A DNA stretch of 64,000 nt, taken from positions 5,458,029-5,522,028 of the forward strand of contig JANAVB010044017.1 of NCBI GenBank assembly GCA_029216955.1. The letters are read 5' to 3'. Shown piece after piece: positions 1-11,345 of the stretch (position 1 is its first letter; each line of letters opens with the position of its first letter). This DNA comes from Iris pallida (taxonomy: Eukaryota; Streptophyta; Magnoliopsida; Asparagales; Iridaceae). A program made the position numbers and the translations under genes. The notes under the pieces are model-generated. The model was not told the DNA's origin. It searched no databases and saw nothing but the letters and a program-made list of their open reading frames with translations.

Positions 1-430
1 TATAGTGCTCTAAAGGCGTAACATCCAAAAGTGCAGTCTACTAGAGCACACAACCCCTAAAAGCGTAGCCTCCTGGCGCATTGCTTCAAAAAGTGCAGTG
101 TCCAAAGGCGCAGCCTCGCGAGCACATAACCCTAAGCTATCACTTCAGTATTTATGGCACGCTGACACAAATGTCTCATGTTAGCTATCAATTATCAGTT
201 GTCAATGGCCATATGTTAGTTAGTCGGCTGACAAATACTCGTTGTCAATTCGGCCAAGAGCACGGTCTTCAAGGCACCCAAAAGTGCAGTCACTCGTGTG
301 CCCTAAAGCGCAGCTTCTAGCAGTGTTCAAACGATGCAGCTTCCACGGTACTCAAAGAGCTCAGCTCTCGTGATATCCACAAAGCGCAGCATTTATCGAG
401 GGATGCCACATAGGTCGACAATGGTGCAAT
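1..430. repeat. Degenerate short-motif array (AAAGYGCAG-like)
   Basis: Variants of aaagtgcag and aaagcgcag recur every 20-60 bases, for example near 30, 90, 110, 282, 312 and 380. No convincing protein is encoded. The motif array followed by a TATA box downstream suggests the upstream part of a retrotransposon LTR cut by the window edge. That reading is inference. Confidence 0.4.
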
Positions 431-1075
431 GCCTCTCAAGCATAATTAAATCTTTTTTGTTTTAACAGAATGGAATCTTTGAGCATTGTACACATGCCAC
501 ATATCGTTGACTCAGTCATGCCTATGAACGAGTGCCAACTACCCATGATCTCAGCAATAAACGAATCTCAACAACTGCCACATTTTAGCTCATCCGTAGC
601 CCAACAGTGTAGTTACAACAGATTCAATTTTATCATCATGCGCGCAACACTCATGTGTGCCAAAACCCTATGTACGTTTCGTATATGTGCATATTAGTGG
701 TTCATTCCACCAGCCTATAAATAGAAGGAGACTTCCTTTATTTTGGGTCTTCACTTTCATCTCCTACCTAGATTATCTAGAGGGAGACATCCAGAGAGTC
801 AGAGCAATTTCTTCTCAACATTAGATCGTCAACGGAGTAAAGGAGCCACTATAGTGTTTGATCTCTGTTACACTTCCTCAGAATCATTTATACTTAGATC
901 TTCTGTTTAGGAGTTCTTTTGTACTTTTCTCGTTCGAATCAATACAAAAGTTTTCCAACTTTTGTCATGGCGAACAGTGAGGCCTAACTCACCAACAAAA
1001 TTCTTGTCTTGTAAATTTCTGGTATAAAACCAAACTTAATAAATTATATTTCTAGTTTCCCACAATATATGTGGG
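431..1075 (+). repeat. Probable LTR fragment with promoter
   Basis: A TATA box at 716-723 is followed by a leader-like stretch and by a tract near 940-970 (caatacaaaag ... aacttttgtc) resembling the polyadenylation region of long plant Ty3-type LTRs. I could not fix either LTR end or find a primer site or target duplication, so the family is unassigned. The short open frames inside have no recognisable motif. Confidence 0.35.
716..723 (+). promoter_or_regulatory. TATA box of the probable LTR
   Basis: TATAAATA in the context ccTATAAATAgaagg matches the plant pol II TATA consensus. A transcript from here would start near 745-755. No host gene follows, so it more likely served a retrotransposon. 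Confidence 0.4.
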
Positions 1076-1789
1076 GGTCAGATCTATGGTACCGTACCCA
1101 TCTAGACACAACCAGATCTCCGATAAATGGGATTATTATCGAGAAAATAGGATGAATGTGATCCATATGTATTCTCTAAACTGCATCATCATATAGAAAA
1201 CTTGACAATGATTGTGGTAGTAAATTTAGATTGTTGTTGTGATTGTGATTGTAGAAGTTAGTTATGAATTATTAGGATTTAGTCGTCGGGCGAACACTGA
1301 TTAATTCACTATAATAGAATCTAGCCAGAGACATATGTTAAGTTAGAGCTATAATTCTTCTGAATTAATTTCTTAATTCATTTACTTTGGAATTCCAAGA
1401 ATCCGACACTTGTTAGTTTCTTAATGTATTTATTTTATTTTCTCATCATTGACTGAGGGCTTACATGTCGTTTGACGGTCTAGTATTGTTCACTAGATTT
1501 GTATGCATACTTCTAAGGAGATGCTACTAAATTTGAAGAGAAGTTGGAGAACAAGAACGAGATGTTACAATTAAAGACAATCACGTTGTAACCGGATACT
1601 CTTTATCTTTAATTCAGATATACATATATATTATATATAATTATATTTGGGTTAATTATGATATTGGTTAGAGTAGTCCATTTCCCTATTTATAGCTTAG
1701 AATGCCCTTTTAGAATGATATTGATTTTATTATGCAAGTTATGACCTATGATAAACCTATCCTAGAACTTCACAGACAACAATCATGAA
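1076..1789. other. AT-rich stretch, nothing recognised
   Basis: AT-rich, frequently stopped in all frames, with a small ta-rich palindromic patch near 1620-1650. I see no gene, clear terminal repeat or RNA gene. Confidence 0.5.
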
Positions 1790-2551
1790 TATGGGTACTG
1801 GAGTATTCGTATGTCATGCAGCCTGGGGATGATGTTACTGTACTTGGCTTGCCGTATTCGGGAAGCGAGACGTGACACACGTTCCTGTTTATTTTTATGT
1901 TTCTAGTTTTCTTTCATATTTTTGAGGTACCTTTACTTTATTCTTTGTTGTACATGTTGTCATTTTAGTTCTGTCTTTATTATGCTTGTATGCTGGTTTT
2001 TAGTTCATAGTTGGCTTCTTTTGTTTGGCCAGATCTATTAGCAAAATCGGAGGATCTACTGTACCTCTGACTTGATGGTGACCACTCAGAGCACCATGGT
2101 AGCTGAGTAGTTACCCACTAGTTTTAGTATTCTCCTTTTGTAAAAAAATTCTACCGGACACTTGTTTAGCTCATGCTCTTGGAGCTTGACATCTAGCCTA
2201 TATGCTTGACATGATTTGTATATATCCTAAACTGTAGCTAGAGCTGATCATGTTTGACTTATACTCTTGCTAGTTTTTTATTGTACTACTAACTTCATGA
2301 TCATCTATATATTATAGTTTGGGATGCTTTACTGTTTTATATGTTTGATGATCATACTTCTTGTACTTTACTTATATGCCTATGATTGTGACACCTAGGA
2401 TTGCTTGGCCTAGTTATGACTATTAGATTATAGTAGTAGGCCTCATGCCTATACAGTCGTGACCGTATCTCGAGGTACTGGTGTACTCTAGTACACATAG
2501 ATGGCATAGCTCCACCCCCGCTCTCTAATATTCTGGTTTTGGGGTTTGACA
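1790..2551 (+). repeat. Old LTR remnant of the 39.8-47.7 kb family, plus orientation
   Basis: From about 2000 to 2551 this aligns by eye with the reverse complement of the LTR at 39791 and with the fragment at 55327-56042. Shared stretches include gatggtgaccac, gctgatcatgtttgactta, cttcatgatcatct, and the end attctggttttggggtttgaca, which corresponds to attctggttctggggcgtgaca. Many differences, mostly transitions, mark it as old. The left border is uncertain and no target duplication was found. Confidence 0.6.
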
Positions 2552-3187
2552 AAATTGCTCATAAAATGGTTTACTATCCATGACATAGAGGACAAAAGTG
2601 TTCTCATAATATTCTACCATCTTTTTCCAAGTCATTGATGGTTATGTTTGTCATCTTCTCTCCATCTATATACATGGTTCAGCATACTGTTAGTCGATAC
2701 TTTTTGGTAAGTCAATCTTACATAAATATGTCCAAGATACTTCTTTTGATTTGAAGATTTTGTTGCCTCTGGCTGGGTTCCTATCCCAGAACCTTGACTT
2801 CCACCTACTTGGTAGGAAGAAGGATTCCTTCTGCGACCACTCAGCTCTATAAACAAGGCTTGGGGGTACAACATTACGTAACCTCTTTTAGTCTTCTTAG
2901 ATGTCCAAGAAGTAGACAACTGCCAGAACTATGAGCAACTCAAGAACGAGATCCACTTCTTCTAGTCTACTACTCATCTTTCCATCCAAAAACTCCAGAC
3001 AAAGATGGATCCTTTCCCCTCTGCCTCCTCTCAAAAGTGATCCACCCTCATGTAGTATCCCAATGGTTAGGCCCGTCTTTTCCAATCATACCATCCCTTC
3101 CTCTTTCGTCGAACGAGATATCTTGCACTAACCCTAATTTGTTAGAATCCTCATGATTCGCCGAATAGTTACCATCCCTATTGTAGG
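2552..3187. other. Unassigned sequence with short open frames
   Basis: Minus-strand frames of 60-95 codons at 2632-2919 and 2897-3085 lack any motif I can name and overlap each other. They could be decayed gag or captured coding DNA. A database protein search would be needed to decide. Confidence 0.3.
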
Positions 3188-5049
3188 TGCCACGTCCCGA
3201 TTTGTCAAATCATTCATCCACGTATCGATTTATGCCGAGTCGGTCATTCGTTGGGGCATGATGCTGTATAAGTCTTAATTTGCACTTGTACAAGACAAGA
3301 ACGTGCACTTGATAATTCTTTTGATAATAAGTTGAAATCCCACAATCGCAAAGAGTTGAAGACACAAATAGGAAAGAAAGAGCTTTTCATTAATAACTTG
3401 CAACGAAGTGCAAGGTTGTAAATACATTGGATATGTCGTTATGGCTACATTGACTGAAATTATAAAACATTCGACAACTGCCATAAAATAATACTTTTCA
3501 TCCATACATTTACACCCTTTTATACATTAAAAGCCTTTGTGATGAATCGGCTTTAAAATACTTCAAAATAGAAAGAGCTTCAAAATGCCTCCCAGAACTT
3601 CACTTTAGCTTAGAAACGTGCACCCTCAAACGTTCACGTCACTTGTGGAGTTGGAAATTAGTACACTTGGGAATGTACTAGTGAGTAGGACGAACCCACT
3701 TGCATAAACCGACACTCTTATTAAGGGAAGCATGCATTCAAAGTTATTTTTCTATTCAGAACTAGATGAATTATTGTTCATAATGATGGCATACTTGAAA
3801 TAGTAAAACATAACATTTATAATATTTTTTACCATGACCGTGTCCATCCCTGCATAAAAATAAAGATAATACTTATCACATGCATAAGACAATATGTGAG
3901 CATGCTATCTATCTTATATGCGATCATTGGTGTTACCGACAACATGAAGGACTATTATATGGCATTGCGATGCATCCTATCAGCCTAGGTTGCAAGCCCA
4001 ACTGGAGGTCTCGTAATGTCTCGTACTGAGCACGAATCTCAAATTTCCCCTAGGTCGATACGGTTCTGGTGCTCCAAATACCATTTCGAGGATAAACAAA
4101 CCTTGTGCATAAGTTATCCATAACCATGCAAGTGCTTGACGTTTTAATCTATAAAACAGATGCATGACATGAACAAAATTAAGCAATATTAACATTATAC
4201 TCATGCAAAGTTCATTTTTCTCAAACCAGTATGTTCTGATTTGGCGACCCGTAGGCAATAAATACCCCGAGGCACCATACCACAACCGACATTTTATTAT
4301 TTTGTTTCATTCTAACAGTTTATCGGTTTGTTGAACCTTAAATGCTCGCTTCGAGTGCGAAGCTTATAACTTCAGGATTTTAAACAATTTTGTAGTTTTT
4401 GAACCTTAACTACTCGCTTCATGTGTGAAGCCTTTCATTTTAAGTTTAAAGCATAACTACGTCTCGAGATAGCTATAGTTATCCCATGTTTTATATCTTG
4501 GTGGTATAACATTCATTTAAATCGGTCATCGTCGATTTGAACATGTTCGAGCAACAAGAATTTATTTGCAAGAAATAGTAGAAAATAAGCGGCTGAAACA
4601 CCCACCAAGTAGAGAATGCACCGAGATTATATAGAAGATCGCTTTGCAACGATTAAGTGTCAGTTATACGAGTTCCTACAATAGCATCAATATCATATTA
4701 GAAATCCCTATTCAATCCTTCCTTTCGAAATTCCCAATAATGAATATAAAATCGACGAAAAAAACACATTCATCAAAACCAAGCAGCAAAAACATTCAAG
4801 AGAATCATACAACAGACCGACCCCATTGAAGGACTTTTATATAGAGCTCACTCGCTGAGACGCAGTCTGTTGCGTTTACAACTTATTCCAATAGAAATCG
4901 ATCCATTAAGTTGAACGTTTCCCATAGCATTCATCCAAATCGATTTGCTTGATGCATAAAATGGTTTTCGTAAGTTCTGGACTAAGTTAGACTAGCCATA
5001 AGCGAGCCCATTACATAATACGCCGGCCTGACAGAAACGGGACACTACA
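3188..5049 (-). mobile_element. Solo LTR, minus orientation
   Basis: On the plus strand it begins tgccacgtcccg and ends gggacactaca. Read on the minus strand this is TGTAGTGTCCC...CGGGACGTGGCA, a typical plant LTR with TG/CA ends and partly complementary tips. The flanks are GTAGG (3183-3187) and GTAAG (5050-5054), a 5-bp target duplication with one change. There is no primer site or internal domain beside it, so I read it as a solo LTR of 1862 bp left by LTR-LTR recombination. Its right half recurs at 18385-19182. Confidence 0.65.
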
Positions 5050-6945
5050 GTAAGTTATTGTTCAGAGCAAGCTTAGTTGGTAGAAGTAGTGAGAAACCTC
5101 TAGTTCTTTTATTCGAACCTTCTCACACTTGTTTCAAATTATTTTTTAATCTCCACTAGTTATTATTTTAAGTTATTACTCACCTCAATTTTGTTGATCC
5201 GAAAATACACATTGGATGTAAACATGAATCTTATGGATGAAGAGTGGAAAATATTATTCGTCTCCAACAAAATTTGGTTGATTTAGTTTTGAAAAGAAGG
5301 ATTTATAATATAGTTTATATATGAAATAAAGGAGATGGTGAATTTTGCAGTACTTAAACAACTAGAAAATTCACGTATGTTGCAAGTAAAATAATTTTTA
5401 AGATATAGTTAAAAATAGTTCAAATATTTAAATATATTTGAATTTAAATTTGTTAAATAATTTAATTTTTTATACTTTAATTTTAATTCTAATTTATTTT
5501 TTAAATATTTTTAAATTTAATTTTAAATATATAAATTTGTGCATCAAAAAGAAGAGAAAGAAAGTTTTTTTATCCGTAATTTTTTAATAAAATAAATGGT
5601 GGATGATATACATACGATTGGACAGATCATTTTTGAACCGTTCTTAACCCACGTTATATAATAGAACTAGTAAGGTGCACATGCAATGCACATGCATAAA
5701 AATATTGTTAAAACAATTAAATTAGAACTTTGGACATATATTTAGATAATGTCATGTAGTTAGTTTAAATAATTATCTAAATTATTGAATATATTATAAT
5801 TTAAATTTTGTCGCTTGTGGATCTTTGGATGTATGTTTAGATAATAACATATATAGTTTAAATATTGAATACATTTTGATTATAATTTATACATAGAAGA
5901 GGGACATATTAAAATGTAGCAAATTTTCACACATATTGTTCCATGTTATGAAATTGGAATCGTATTAGAATTGGATTGAAATCTTTCAATAATGTTCCAA
6001 GTTATGAAAATTTAATGTACAATTCATATTTATGTATATATTTAATTATTATTTTTAACATTTCTATTGCACAATAAATAATTTTTAAAATGCCATCAAA
6101 AAATATAGAAAGAAAGATAAATAAGTGGACAGCATGAGAGAATTTAGAGGAAAATATAATTCATCTATCAATTATAAGATGTTGATTGTAGTAAAAAATG
6201 TTAACTTACATATAAAGTTAATATCTGCAAGAGATTTGAGGCCACACCAACACAATGGGGGAGGATGATCGAGATGAGGAGGAAGAAAAAGGAAATTTAT
6301 GTGACATGGATGGTGGAGAAGAAAAGAGAAAACTTAGTTTTTCTTTCTCTTATGGAGTATTTTGTTGTAGAACTTCCAAATGACTGGGTATTCGGTTTTG
6401 TGGAAAAAAGAGAGAGAGGGTTTGGTTATAAGAAAAGGAAGTTAATTTTAAACTTTTATCTTTCATAATTTTTTAAATTAAATGGTTAATGATATACAGA
6501 CGGCTTGGACGCCTCACCTTGAAGTTGTTTCCAAGCCGCATTATATGGTGGACGATATATTGGATTGATATGACCTATTCAAAATTAAAGGACATTTGAG
6601 GAACTAACATGCAAAATGACCCTCGTACAAATTGAAGGTGCGATTGCACCTGTGAGTAAGCTGGTGGGCTTGTATTAGTGTGCAGATCACGTATCCCTGT
6701 TGCAAAAAATCTTACATGGAGAAGATCGTGCCACGTCGGACTAATGAGAGTCGTGCACGTCAGCGGAGCGGGGGATGCGAAAAGTATCTGGAGGAGAGGA
6801 TCCATATGGGAATGACACGTGGCACTACTGTAAGGGGGGTAGGCGAGCAGAGGAATAAATCCCTGGAATGGAGAGAGCCCATGTTTGAGAGAATAATTAG
6901 TGGATCATAATGCCCCTCGAAAGAATTGAGGTATATTCACCCTTT
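4250..6945 (+). repeat. Diverged direct duplication, copy A
   Basis: This interval aligns discontinuously with 18385-20150. The shared parts are the LTR half (4250-5049), the LTR flank (5050-5400 against 19183-19500), and a distal block (about 6480-6945 against 19680-20150) containing cacgtcggact, gtcgtgcacgtcagcgga and gcgagcagaggaataaat. Copy A carries roughly 1 kb of extra AT-rich DNA between the second and third parts. Because the LTR and its flank are shared at the same junction, the duplication followed the LTR insertion. Confidence 0.7.
5400..6480. other. AT-rich block specific to copy A
   Basis: About 1.1 kb of strongly AT-rich DNA. It includes a tract near 5670-5695 with nested gcacatgca motifs and a terminal-repeat-like phrase, gatatacatacg near 5607 and gatatacagacgg near 6493. 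The pair may mark a non-autonomous transposon inserted in copy A but not copy B. A 67-codon frame at 6265-6468 is low complexity and unsupported. Confidence 0.35.
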
Positions 6946-8199
6946 AGGGGCGTTTGGTTGAAGGTTTGGAGGCTTGTGGATGAGTTTGATTTTCTTACCC
7001 ATGTTTCTTAGTGCTTGGCTATTGACCAATCTCGGTCATTAGTGCGTGCCGTACTGACTTATATATTTAGCACACACCGTATTTGTAACACACCCTGTTT
7101 TCTGAAATTGGGGATTTTTGAAAATTTATTATTTTTATTTTTATTAGTGGTATTTTAGTCATGGTATGATTTTCTGGTGATTTTAGTTAGATTAAACCAT
7201 TTTCTAAGTCATGCTAAGTCATGACTTATGACTTTGATTTTGGTTAGTATAACTTAGTGTAAACCCTAGTTTTCTCTAACCTAGAAGTTGCCATGACCAT
7301 GAGAGCTTAGCCATAGGCTTAGAACCTCAAATTAGTGATTTTTAGCCATAGGGGTATTTTGGTAATTTTCTAGAGATTATTGGAATTAAGTAGGATTAGT
7401 GAGATATTACTATTCATGGACCTTTAGATTAGTGACTTGCTAATCCCTAACCTAATTACCCTAATCTATAGGTTAAACCCTAACCTAGAATGACTAAGGG
7501 GATTAGATATTCATGGTAGTCAAGCTATATAAATATCTAGATATTAACTTTAAGGATATTTTCCTTAAAATCATCAAAATATCTAAACCCCTTTTTGCTA
7601 AAGTCCTTGACTTAGCCTTGAAGGAAGACAAGGACACCCCCCCCCCATGCTTGGCCGGCCAAGGGCACCCCCCTTGGCAGCCCACCTATGATAAATACCC
7701 CATGGATTTAATTCATGAATAAAATTGCATGAATTCATTCCACAAAAATTCCCTTTTACTCAAACCTTGATAACTTGATCATTTGTGATCCAAATTGACT
7801 CTAGTCTTTTGCATTGGAACCCTACAACATCTAGGGAGCTAAGGGAAGCAAGAAATCTAGAATTTGGGAGCTTGGGCATCGTCGAGTTCGAGATCACAAC
7901 ACCCTCTTTTCATTGATTTTCCTTGGAATTTCACCAATAGGTAAATATGTCCAAACCTAGTCTAATTCCTGTTTTTATTTCATAAATGCATTCATATAAG
8001 GTTAACCATACTGTGGGTAAAGTTTGGTGGGATTTTGGTGTGTTTTGGTGTCCGTATCGGACACGTATCCTAGACTAGGAAATTGTGTTTGATTAAATGT
8101 CTCAATGGATTCAAATATTGTGTTTTGCAAAACTTTTTACACAAACACCTAGCCCTGGACTTGCTAACCCTAACCCCACTTGACTGAGCACGTATCGTG

Positions 8200-8700
8200 T
8201 CCCTTTTCGTGTCCAAATCGGACACGAACTCGAGTATTGACAGTGCACAGACACACTGTTCATCCCCTGCTCACTGACACTTCATACTCACTGTAGACAC
8301 GACGTGGACACGTGAAAATTGGTGTGGACACGGGGGCAGTGTCTGTGCACACTCCCCCAAGGTTTCACGACACTTTGTGTCGTGTGGTGGACACACGGAC
8401 ACGTGCACTGGTCGTGCACTGACAATACACGCACGCACAGTGTCAACTTCGCGCGTCTCGTGTCGCGCGGACACGACACAATGACACCTCGTGTTTGCAC
8501 GAGAGTGTAGCCCATCATGTGGGCTACACGTGGACACGAGCACGAGATTCCACGTGGCTCGTGTCGTGTGCACGAGACACGTGCATCTCTGCACGACGCT
8601 GTGCGTGTATACGCGTATCAGTGTTTACCCGAGTCGTGTTTTCTCGTGTTTGGACACGTGAAAACGTGTCGTGGTGTCGTGTCAGTGTCCTAGGACACTA
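8200..8700. repeat. GACAC/GTGTC motif array in the LTR
   Basis: I count about 27 copies of GACAC or its complement between 8161 and 8700, on both strands, often extended to GGACACG or CGTGTC and several times forming CACGTG cores. Spacing is irregular, so this is a motif-enriched mosaic and not a regular satellite. The same block recurs in the 3' LTR at about 14748-15248. Function unknown. CACGTG is the G-box core bound by plant bZIP and bHLH factors, so a promoter role is possible. Confidence 0.7.
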
Positions 8701-9420
8701 GAGTATCTATGGGGGGTTAGTTACCAACCGTTAGTATCGAGTCTTAGCTCGATTGGGTTCGTGTAAATCGAATTATCCCCATTTCCTGTAAACTGTGCAC
8801 TGTCACAGTTTTGAGATTAAATCTCAGTTTTGAAAATCGAATTTTGATTCGATTTTATTAATGATTTATGTATTAGACTAGTGTATTTTAGTGAGTATAT
8901 GTGTAGTATACATATATTTGAGGGTGTGGGTCGAATTTGAGGGGATTTGGATGTGTGTGTATAGTTATGTATATATATACATATCTATGTATATATGTTA
9001 TGTGTGTGTGTGTTTGGGGGTTTGATTGTGGGTTCCAGGTTCTGGAATTTCCCCCTTGTCTCTCTCTCTCTCACTCACTGTCTCACTCTCTCTCTCATTT
9101 CAGTCTCTCTCTCATCCCTTGTCTCTCTCTCATATATTATATGTAATATATGTAGTTATATATATATATGTATTGTATATATATACATGATATATATGTA
9201 TAGTGGTATTAGGTTTATTATGTATAGACAGTGTATTATAAATATAAGTATAAGGGTTGTATTATATATGTTATGCATATATGGATTTTGGGTATATAGA
9301 TATACATGTATAACCTCTAGTTATAGGTTTATGAGAAAACCTAGACTATTGGCCTATGGCCAGGATCACTAGCCTATGGTTTGGACTAGCCCTAATGACC
9401 CAAAACCCTGCTAGAAAACC

Positions 9421-9830
9421 CTTGTTGACTAAGGGTTGACCAAAGTCAACATTTGGTCAAAAGTGACCTAGTTAACCTAGAAATGACTAGGAATGACCTA
9501 AATCAACTAGTTTGACTAGTTTGACTAAAACCCTAACTAGTTTAACTAGTGTTGACCATGTTTGACCTAATTACCCTAACTGACTAGTCTTTGTTTGACC
9601 AATGACTTAGCTGGTCTAAGTTGATCTAGACTTGATCCAGATTGATCATGTTGACTAGTATTTGACTAGTTGATTAAAGTGTTGACCAGGAGTTGACTTT
9701 AACCTAGATTAAACTTGTTTGACCTTGTTTGATCTTGTTTGACCTTATTTGACTTAGTATGACTTCCTGTGACTTAGTTTGACTATTAGAGTTGACCAAG
9801 AGTTGACTTTTGACCAGTTTGACCTAGAAT
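9421..9830 (+). promoter_or_regulatory. Dense TTGAC (W-box-like) array in the LTR
   Basis: About 19 TTGAC pentamers lie on the plus strand within 410 bases, plus two on the minus strand and several TTGAT variants. Many are followed by C or T, the W-box core bound by WRKY factors. Chance predicts fewer than one per strand. The array recurs at about 15985-16392 in the other LTR. Whether WRKY proteins bind it is inference. Confidence 0.6.
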
Positions 9831-10119
9831 CATGTAGTATGCATTGTATACTTTATTTTTATCATTGTGGATACTTTGTGACTTGTATTGCTCTGACTAG
9901 GAGCCAGACACCTCTCCTCAGACTGCATATTCTCTACAGACATTCATACAGCAGGCGAGTACATTCTCTGACCGTTTCATACTTGTTCAGGCTTTACTTC
10001 TCGCTCTAGATTACTTTACTTGTTGCTGTCACGTTGGTAACACGGATTGGTACTATATGGATCTTTACATGAGATGTTATCCCCCTCGGGAGCATCGGGT
10101 ACTTCATGTTATGTGTGTT

Positions 10120-10400
10120 TCACTATCATCATGTACTCCTATGCTTTCATTATTCATGTACACTCATGTGATCATGTACTCTCATGTTTACTGAGCTCTC
10201 ATGTATACTATCATGTGCACCCTTTTATGGGCCCCATGTGATATCATGTACAATAACGTAACTTGTATAGATCCTTGTGTATTGATTGGGGTACGGGGGA
10301 GTAGAAGTGGACATGTGAATAATTCCAAAGTAGTGTAGTCATGTACAAACTCAGTAGTATAGTCATGTATAAATTCTAGCCATTCACATGCCTATCTTGT
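10120..10400 (+). repeat. CATGT-rich block in the LTR
   Basis: Repeated catgta, catgtg and catgtt phrases lie 10-25 bases apart (for example gatcatgtactctcatg and tatcatgtgcaccc), giving a third motif-enriched module in this LTR. It recurs at about 16682-16960. No protein or RNA structure is evident. Confidence 0.55.
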
Positions 10401-11106
10401 GCTCTACATCACTAGTCACTACAGTTCTCTATATACAGTAGATATTTCATTACAGCTATCTCTTTTACAGCGTATATTTCCTTTCAGCAGTTCATGTATC
10501 TTACTCTATTGCCTGTATCGTATTTCCTAACCTGATATGAACTGCGTGAGATGTATTGTGCTCGTTCCTGTCCTGATTGGACCTGTTGAAAATATTACAG
10601 AGGATGAGGATGAGGCCCTGGTGTCTACCTATTATGGAGCAGGACTAGATGATACTTGTATTGAGGACCCTCAGCAGGTTCCACCTACAGCTGAGGAGGA
10701 TGTTCCAGTAGTCTAGACCAGTTTAGTCTAGGCAGTCTTTTCTATATTTACTTTTTGTCTCACATTCTGTGTTGTATTTTGAGATGTGGAGATGTATAGA
10801 CTCTTAGACTTATTGTATTATGAGTTGACATTCTGGATGTTATGTATCTTAGACACTTAGTCTTATTTCATCTATGCTATGGTTCTCTTTGAGTTACTAT
10901 CTATCTGTTCTTCGTTCTTCTACCCTAGATGTGATTGAGATTGTTTTCTATTTGTCACCTCCATTCGGAGAGTATAAACTGTACAGGTACCTTATACTGT
11001 TAGATGATTGACCTAGGACAGCGTTCTACCGCCGACACTGCGGCGTAGGCTGGACGTACCCACTTCTCGTGCCCTTACTCTAGGGTGCGGGTCGTGACAC
11101 GTTTTT

Positions 11107-11126
11107 AGTGGTGGCCCATGCAGGTC
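11107..11126 (+). other. Conserved 20-base block after the 5' LTR (candidate primer-binding region)
   Basis: AGTGGTGGCCCATGCAGGTC starts 8 bases after the LTR ends. The identical 20 bases lie at the identical offset in the minus-strand element at 39791-47684 (44660-44679). It contains TGG, as expected for pairing with a tRNA CCA end, but does not match the usual initiator-methionine site TGGTATCAGAGC. The tRNA is not identified, and a packaging signal is an alternative. Confidence 0.6.
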
Positions 11127-11345
11127 GAGTTTATGTAGTGATATTCGAACTAGAGTATCACTACAGCCTGTGATAGGATTAAGGAATAGGCTTAGAGAGA
11201 GTGGATACTCAATCACAAGTTAGGAAAAATTTTCATGGATTTGAATCTACTGACTTTGTTCAAATCTATATAATCTATTTCATATTGTCCTTTGATACTA
11301 TCATCCTTGTACCGTTATTGACTTCCTTATTGATCTGTCTTCAGG

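Larger units (their letters stand above)
7084..11099 (+). repeat. 5' LTR of element 1
   Basis: It begins TGTAACACACCCTG and ends GGGTCGTGACA. Inside, in order, are a GACAC/GTGTC array (8200-8700), CT and TA/TG microsatellites (8950-9200), a TTGAC array (9421-9830), a CATGT-rich block (10120-10400) and a short G/A-rich stretch near 10600. Open frames of up to 125 codons in these arrays (for example 8271-8594 minus and 8995-9372 plus) follow from the repeats and have no domain. Confidence 0.88.

Noticed and set aside
3188..5049. 5' LTR of a complete element extending to the left
   Set aside because: No primer site or polypurine tract next to either end, and near-identical 5-bp flanks directly at both tips favour a solo LTR.
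8271..9372. Open frames of 76-125 codons in the element 1 LTR, repeated at 14819-15875
   Set aside because: They consist of GACAC, CT and TA/TG repeats, occur in all frames on both strands, and are not conserved where the two LTRs differ by indels.
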